Shown piece after piece: positions 60,756 through 64,000 of a stretch of DNA of 64,000 nt. Location: assembly GCF_024764835.1 (NCBI RefSeq), contig NZ_JALIGE010000075.1:310001-374000 (forward strand), written 5' to 3'. Source of the stretch: Scandinavium hiltneri (GTDB taxonomy: Bacteria; Pseudomonadota; Gammaproteobacteria; Enterobacterales; Enterobacteriaceae). The notes below the pieces were generated by a model, which worked only from the letters and a program-made list of their open reading frames with translations, was not told the DNA's origin and did no database searches. The first letter of the stretch is position 1. Each line of letters starts with the position of its first letter. The position numbers and the translations under genes were made by a program.

Positions 60756-61760
60756 ATGAGTCTGGATATCAACCAGATTGCCCTGCACCAGATGATCAAG
60801 CGTGATGAAGAGAACCTTGAAGTGGTGCTGCGCGATACTTTGCTGGAGCCGACGGCAACGGTCGAAGAGATGATGGCTGAGCTGCATCGGGTCTACAGCG
60901 CAAAGAACAAAGCCTACGGGATGTTCAATGAAGAGAGCGAGCTGGCCCAGTCTCTGCGCCTGCATCGTCAGGGTGAGGAAGATTTCCTGGCCTTTAGCCG
61001 CGCAGCGACCGGTCGCCTGCGTGACGAACTGGCGAAATACCCGTTCGCTGACGGCGGCATCGTGCTGTTTTGTCACTATCGCTATCTGGCGGTGGAATAT
61101 CTGCTGGTGGCGGTGCTCAACAATCTGAGCAGCATGCGCGTGAACGAGCAGCTGGATATCAGTTCCACGCACTATCTCGATATCAATCATGCCGATATCG
61201 TGGCGCGTATTGATTTGACCGAATGGGAAACTAATCCGGACTCCAGCCGCTACCTGACGTTCCTGAAAGGGCGAGTAGGGCGCAAAGTTGCCGATTTCTT
61301 TATGGATTTCCTCGGGGCAAGCGAAGGGCTGAACGCCAAAGCGCAGAACCGCGGTTTGCTGCAGGCAGTTGATGATTTTACTGCCGAAGCAGAACTCGAT
61401 AAATCCGAGCGTCAGAGCGTGCGCCAGCAGGTCTACACCTATTGCAACGAACAGCTGCAGGCCGGGGAAGAGATTGAGCTGGAGTCGCTGTCAAAAGAGT
61501 TGTCCGGCGTCAGCGAAGTGAGTTTCCACGAATTCACCGCCGACAAAGGCTACGAGCTGGAAGAGAGTTTCCCGGCGGACAGAAGCACGCTGCGCCAGCT
61601 GACCAAATACGCCGGAAGCGGCGGTGGGCTGACCATCAACTTTGATGCGTTACTGCTTGGCGAACGTATTTTCTGGGATCCGGCCACTGATACGCTGACC
61701 ATCAAAGGCACGCCACCCAACCTGCGTGACCAGTTACAGCGCCGCACCAGCGGTAAGTAA
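60756..61760 (+). CDS. yejK: Nucleoid-associated protein YejK (NdpA)
   Basis: A 334-residue NdpA-family protein that associates with the nucleoid and interacts with topoisomerases in E. coli (335 residues there). The start has AGGAGAG eight bases upstream. The conserved N-terminus (MSLDINQIALHQMIKRDEE) and the central FLKGRVGRKVADFFMDFLG segment are present. It converges on rplY across a strong terminator. Confidence 0.95.
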   Translation: MSLDINQIALHQMIKRDEENLEVVLRDTLLEPTATVEEMMAELHRVYSAKNKAYGMFNEESELAQSLRLHRQGEEDFLAFSRAATGRLRDELAKYPFADGGIVLFCHYRYLAVEYLLVAVLNNLSSMRVNEQLDISSTHYLDINHADIVARIDLTEWETNPDSSRYLTFLKGRVGRKVADFFMDFLGASEGLNAKAQNRGLLQAVDDFTAEAELDKSERQSVRQQVYTYCNEQLQAGEEIELESLSKELSGVSEVSFHEFTADKGYELEESFPADRSTLRQLTKYAGSGGGLTINFDALLLGERIFWDPATDTLTIKGTPPNLRDQLQRRTSGK

Positions 61761-61780
61761 CCCAAAATCAGCGATAAAAA

Positions 61781-61800
61781 AACCCCGCCGAGGCGGGGTT
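61781..61800. terminator. Terminator between convergent yejK and rplY
   Basis: Stem AACCCCGCC with GGCGGGGTT. On the minus strand (rplY direction) it is followed by seven T residues, so it mainly serves rplY and may serve yejK too. Confidence 0.88.
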
Positions 61801-61819
61801 CTTCACAACTTGTCAGCGA

Positions 61820-62107
61820 TTACGCGCGAACGAAGTCGATGTGAGTCAGTTTTGGCTTGAACGGGTGACGCTGAACAGCCTGAACCTTCACTTTCTCTTC
61901 TTTACCACCAGCAACCACGATGGTCAGAACGTCGGTGTAGAAACCTTCTTTAGTCTGCAGGTTCCACACTTTGTCGTGGTCCAGTTCCAGAGCTACTGGA
62001 GCAGCTTCGCCACCGTAGACGATTGCTGGGAACTGGTTAGCGGTACGCAGGCGGCGGCTCGCACCCTTACCCTGCTCTTTACGTACTTCTGCGTTTAAAG
62101 TAAACAT
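61820..62107 (-). CDS. rplY: 50S ribosomal protein L25
   Basis: A 95-residue 5S rRNA-binding protein (94 in E. coli). The start at 62107 gives MFTLNAEVRKEQGKGASRRL, the canonical N-terminus; longer in-frame readings run through the promoter region. The C-terminal HPFKPKLTHIDFVRA is the family signature. Confidence 0.97.
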   Translation of the reverse strand: MFTLNAEVRKEQGKGASRRLRTANQFPAIVYGGEAAPVALELDHDKVWNLQTKEGFYTDVLTIVVAGGKEEKVKVQAVQRHPFKPKLTHIDFVRA

Positions 62108-62226
62108 TGATGTCTCTCTATATGTAATCCTGTTACAGGCGACCCAGCAACAGGCAAGTGATCTGCTTTGCACATGCAAAAGCGGGCGGGATTATAGCCT
62201 TCAATCCCTTTCGGGGCAAATTAAAC

Positions 62227-62264
62227 TCTCCCCATCATGCTTCAGGCTGCCTCTTAGTTGGCCG
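62227..62264 (+). repeat. Decayed ERIC fragment downstream of the anti-sigma gene
   Basis: TCATGCTTCAGGCTGCCTCT followed by TAGTTGGCCGC resembles the first 40 bases of the ERIC at 32074-32113, with scattered differences. The rest of the element is missing. It marks the junction between rplY and the accessory sigma-factor operon. Confidence 0.5.
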
Positions 62265-62274
62265 CGTCCGGGCA

Positions 62275-62952
62275 CTAAAGCGTGCTGATTTTACCCTGGA
62301 ATATTACCGGCCCTGAAGGTCCCGCCAGTTTTGAACCGCCAACAGGCTCAAGGCTAATCGCCAGTACCGATTGATTGTCCAAAGATTCGGCGCCCAGTTT
62401 GAATTCGTTACCCGTGTGGTGGGTTATCAGGCCCAGTGAGCGCGGTGGATTGCTGCCTTTAATCAGCCACAGTTGCAGGTTTTTGCTTTGCGGCAGCGTC
62501 ACGTTAAGCGCCGAGACCTGAATCATCGACGCAGATTTATTCACGCTGACCACGAACTGTTCACCCGGCTGCGCGCCATTTAACACCGCAACCGGCCGCA
62601 TCGGTGACGCCTGTTCCGGTTTCGTCACGTAAGTGAACACCAGCACGCCCGCCAGCGTGGCGGCAAATGCCCAGCCGATCCAGGCCGTTGGTCGTGAACG
62701 AACCGGGGCGACCGCCGCGACTCGGGGACTCTGATTAATGTCGCGCTGAATGGCCCACCATACGTCTGGTGCAGGTGTGACATCTTGCGTTGTCACGTCT
62801 ATCCCGCTAAAGGCTTTTTGCCAGCGCGTGACCTGCTGCGCAAAGCTAACATCAGTGGCCAGTCTTCGTTCGAGCTGCACTCGGGTGGGTTCATCCAGCA
62901 CGCCGAGAACGAACTCAGCGGCGAGGAAGTCATCATTTTCCTGAATGTTCAT
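62275..62952 (-). CDS. RskA-family anti-sigma factor
   Basis: A 225-residue protein: an N-terminal cytoplasmic sigma-binding region (about 1-70) without the zinc motif of ZAS anti-sigmas, one membrane helix (about 89-108, AWIGWAFAATLAGVLVFTYV), and a periplasmic RskA C-terminal domain (LNVTLPQSKNLQLWLIKG, SLGLITHHTG). Its start overlaps the sigma gene's stop (ATGA), the usual pairing of an ECF sigma with its anti-sigma. It is expected to hold the sigma factor at the membrane until cleaved. Confidence 0.88.
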   Translation of the reverse strand: MNIQENDDFLAAEFVLGVLDEPTRVQLERRLATDVSFAQQVTRWQKAFSGIDVTTQDVTPAPDVWWAIQRDINQSPRVAAVAPVRSRPTAWIGWAFAATLAGVLVFTYVTKPEQASPMRPVAVLNGAQPGEQFVVSVNKSASMIQVSALNVTLPQSKNLQLWLIKGSNPPRSLGLITHHTGNEFKLGAESLDNQSVLAISLEPVGGSKLAGPSGPVIFQGKISTL

Positions 62953-63497
62953 AGGCCCACACACTCCCTGAGATGTGTCAGCGCGCGGCGGATCCAGCTT
63001 TTAACGGTGCCTTCTGGCTGGCTCAACGACAGGGCGATTTCGGTTTGTGACAGCCCGCGATAGTAAGCCAGAGCAATACTTTGCCGCTGTTCAGGCGGTA
63101 GATTCTCCAGGCAATGCTGCAGTCGGCGGGCTTCCAGATGACTGTCTTCCTCCGCAAGCGGGGCCTGAAAGCCTTCTTCCGCTTCGGTAATATCATCCAC
63201 CGAACAGCAGCGATTCTCATGTTTTCTCAGGTAATCAATGGCGCGATTTCTGGCGATATGACTCAGCCAAATCTGTGGCTCGCTGCGTTGCTCATCGTAA
63301 TATGTCGCAGACTGCCAGATTTGAATAAAGGTATCGTGCAGGATTTCCTCCGCCCAGTCGCGGCGTCGGACCATGCGCAAAATAATCCCAAACAGGCGAG
63401 GAGAAAGGGTGCGGTAGAGCTGTGCCAGGGCATCTTTATCGCCGGAGGCTATTTTGGTCATGATGCCGGCATGAATATGAGGCGCGTTGGTTGTCAT
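62949..63497 (-). CDS. ECF-type RNA polymerase sigma factor (SigK-like)
   Basis: A 182-residue ECF sigma factor. Region 2 contains AEEILHDTFIQIWQ and the WLSHIARNRAIDYLRKH segment; region 4 contains LPPEQRQSIALAYYRGLSQTEIA and GTVKSWIRRALTHLRE. I choose the ATG at 63497, with AGGG upstream. A longer reading to 63524 is less likely. It is coupled to the anti-sigma gene and lies just downstream of a fasciclin-domain gene on the same strand. Confidence 0.88.
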   Translation of the reverse strand: MTTNAPHIHAGIMTKIASGDKDALAQLYRTLSPRLFGIILRMVRRRDWAEEILHDTFIQIWQSATYYDEQRSEPQIWLSHIARNRAIDYLRKHENRCCSVDDITEAEEGFQAPLAEEDSHLEARRLQHCLENLPPEQRQSIALAYYRGLSQTEIALSLSQPEGTVKSWIRRALTHLRECVGL

Positions 63498-63557
63498 CAG
63501 GGTCCCTGTTAAAGATGCAGCCACGCATCCGTGGCTGCACTCAGTATAGGCAACGCT

Positions 63558-64000
63558 TTATGGCATTAGCACAGTATCGATGACATCAATCACACCGTTG
63601 CTCTGATTAACGTCGTAGGTGGTGATGTTGGCGATATTGCCGCGTGCATCTTTCAACTGGATATTATGTGGGCCGTTCGCCATGACCCACAGCGAGCCAC
63701 CGTTAACGGTTTTCAGCTCGGCTTTACCGCCCCCGGCTTTGATTTTTTTCTCAAGCGCTTTCATATCGTATTTGCCCGCCACTACGTGATAGGTCAAAAC
63801 GGCGGTGAGTTTTTGTTTGTTTTCGGGTTTGAGCAGGGAGTCCACGGTTCCCGGAGGGAGTTTTTCGAAGGCGGTGTTAGTGGGGGCGAAGACGGTAAAG
63901 GGCCCGGTTCCTTCGAGTGTCGGGACCAGACCGGCAGCTTTTACCGCCGCCACAAGCGTGGTGTGATCTTTCGAATTCACGGCATTTTGCACGATGTTTT
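63558..64000 (-). CDS. Fasciclin (FAS1) domain protein, 5' end outside the window
   Basis: The frame is open to the window edge, and residues before the first in-frame GTG (63992) continue the domain, so the start and any signal peptide lie beyond 64000. About 146 residues are visible, with the FAS1 conserved boxes FTVFAPTNTAFEKLP and LTYHVVAGKYD, ending GVIDVIDTVLMP. FAS1 proteins are secreted adhesion-type proteins. It precedes the sigma and anti-sigma genes, and its start relative to their promoter cannot be seen. Confidence 0.88.
   Translation of the reverse strand, partial: NIVQNAVNSKDHTTLVAAVKAAGLVPTLEGTGPFTVFAPTNTAFEKLPPGTVDSLLKPENKQKLTAVLTYHVVAGKYDMKALEKKIKAGGGKAELKTVNGGSLWVMANGPHNIQLKDARGNIANITTYDVNQSNGVIDVIDTVLMP

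Noticed and set aside
1..64000. CRISPR arrays, prophage or insertion-sequence transposases
   Set aside because: No regularly spaced direct repeats, no integrase or transposase frames and no phage structural genes are visible in the window. The only mobile-type repeats are ERIC and REP elements.

Overview
The window is ordinary core chromosome of an enterobacterium (family Enterobacteriaceae), read mainly from gene order and protein identity. The backbone is nuoLMN, rbn-elaA-elaB, menFDHBCE, yfaZ-yfaY, glpCBA/glpTQ, yfaE-nrdBA, ubiG, gyrA, rcsC/rcsBD, micF/ompC, apbE, ada-alkB, yojI, mqo, eco, proL, yejM-yejL-yejK and rplY, which I recognise as an E. coli/Salmonella-type order. A Salmonella-like cheV, a tctABC-tctDE block where E. 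coli has pmrD-arn, a mgtE/SulP pair between yojI and mqo, no nap-ccm block next to eco, and Thr at GyrA position 83 point to a relative of Enterobacter, Lelliottia or Citrobacter rather than to E. coli. I cannot fix the genus from this sequence alone.

Layout. 1-4.8 kb: the end of the complex I operon. 4.9-6.85 kb: an AT-rich two-gene island coding for an SMC/RecF-like ATPase and an HNH nuclease, which looks like a Septu (PtuA/PtuB) type anti-phage cassette. 6.9-9.7 kb: cheV (with its own flagellar sigma-28 promoter), rbn, elaA, elaB. 9.8-16.9 kb: an ERIC element, then the menaquinone operon. 16.9-22.1 kb: tripartite tricarboxylate uptake (tctABC) divergent from its two-component system (tctDE). 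22.2-30.9 kb: yfaZ, yfaY and the glycerol-3-phosphate regulon (glpABC against glpTQ). 30.9-32.2 kb: an ERIC-rich accessory pocket with an orphan gene. 32.2-39.9 kb: ribonucleotide reductase, ubiG, gyrA. 40-49 kb: the Rcs phosphorelay, the small RNA micF, the porin gene ompC. 48-53 kb: apbE, the ada-alkB alkylation repair pair, the ABC exporter yojI. 52.9-55.5 kb: mgtE and a SulP transporter, overlapping tail to tail. 55.8-62.1 kb: mqo, eco, a 32-residue membrane protein, tRNA-Pro(GGG), yejM, yejL, yejK and rplY. 62.3-64 kb: a fasciclin-domain protein, an ECF sigma factor and its RskA-like anti-sigma factor, cut off by the window end.

How the genes work together. Several respiratory parts share the quinone pool: NuoLMN, MenFDHBCE (menaquinone), UbiG (ubiquinone), GlpABC (anaerobic glycerol-3-phosphate dehydrogenase) and Mqo (malate:quinone oxidoreductase). 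RcsC-RcsD-RcsB, OmpC/MicF, YejM and the RskA-type sigma module concern the cell envelope.

Regulatory sites that can be read directly include a sigma-28 promoter for cheV, GlpR and CRP sites in the glp divergent region, DnaA and NrdR boxes before nrdA, OmpR sites and micF before ompC, and an Ada box before ada. The best candidates for less-described biology are the ATPase-HNH island, the orphan gene bracketed by inverted ERIC ends, an ERIC element carrying a chain of small hairpins, and the fasciclin-sigma-anti-sigma module.
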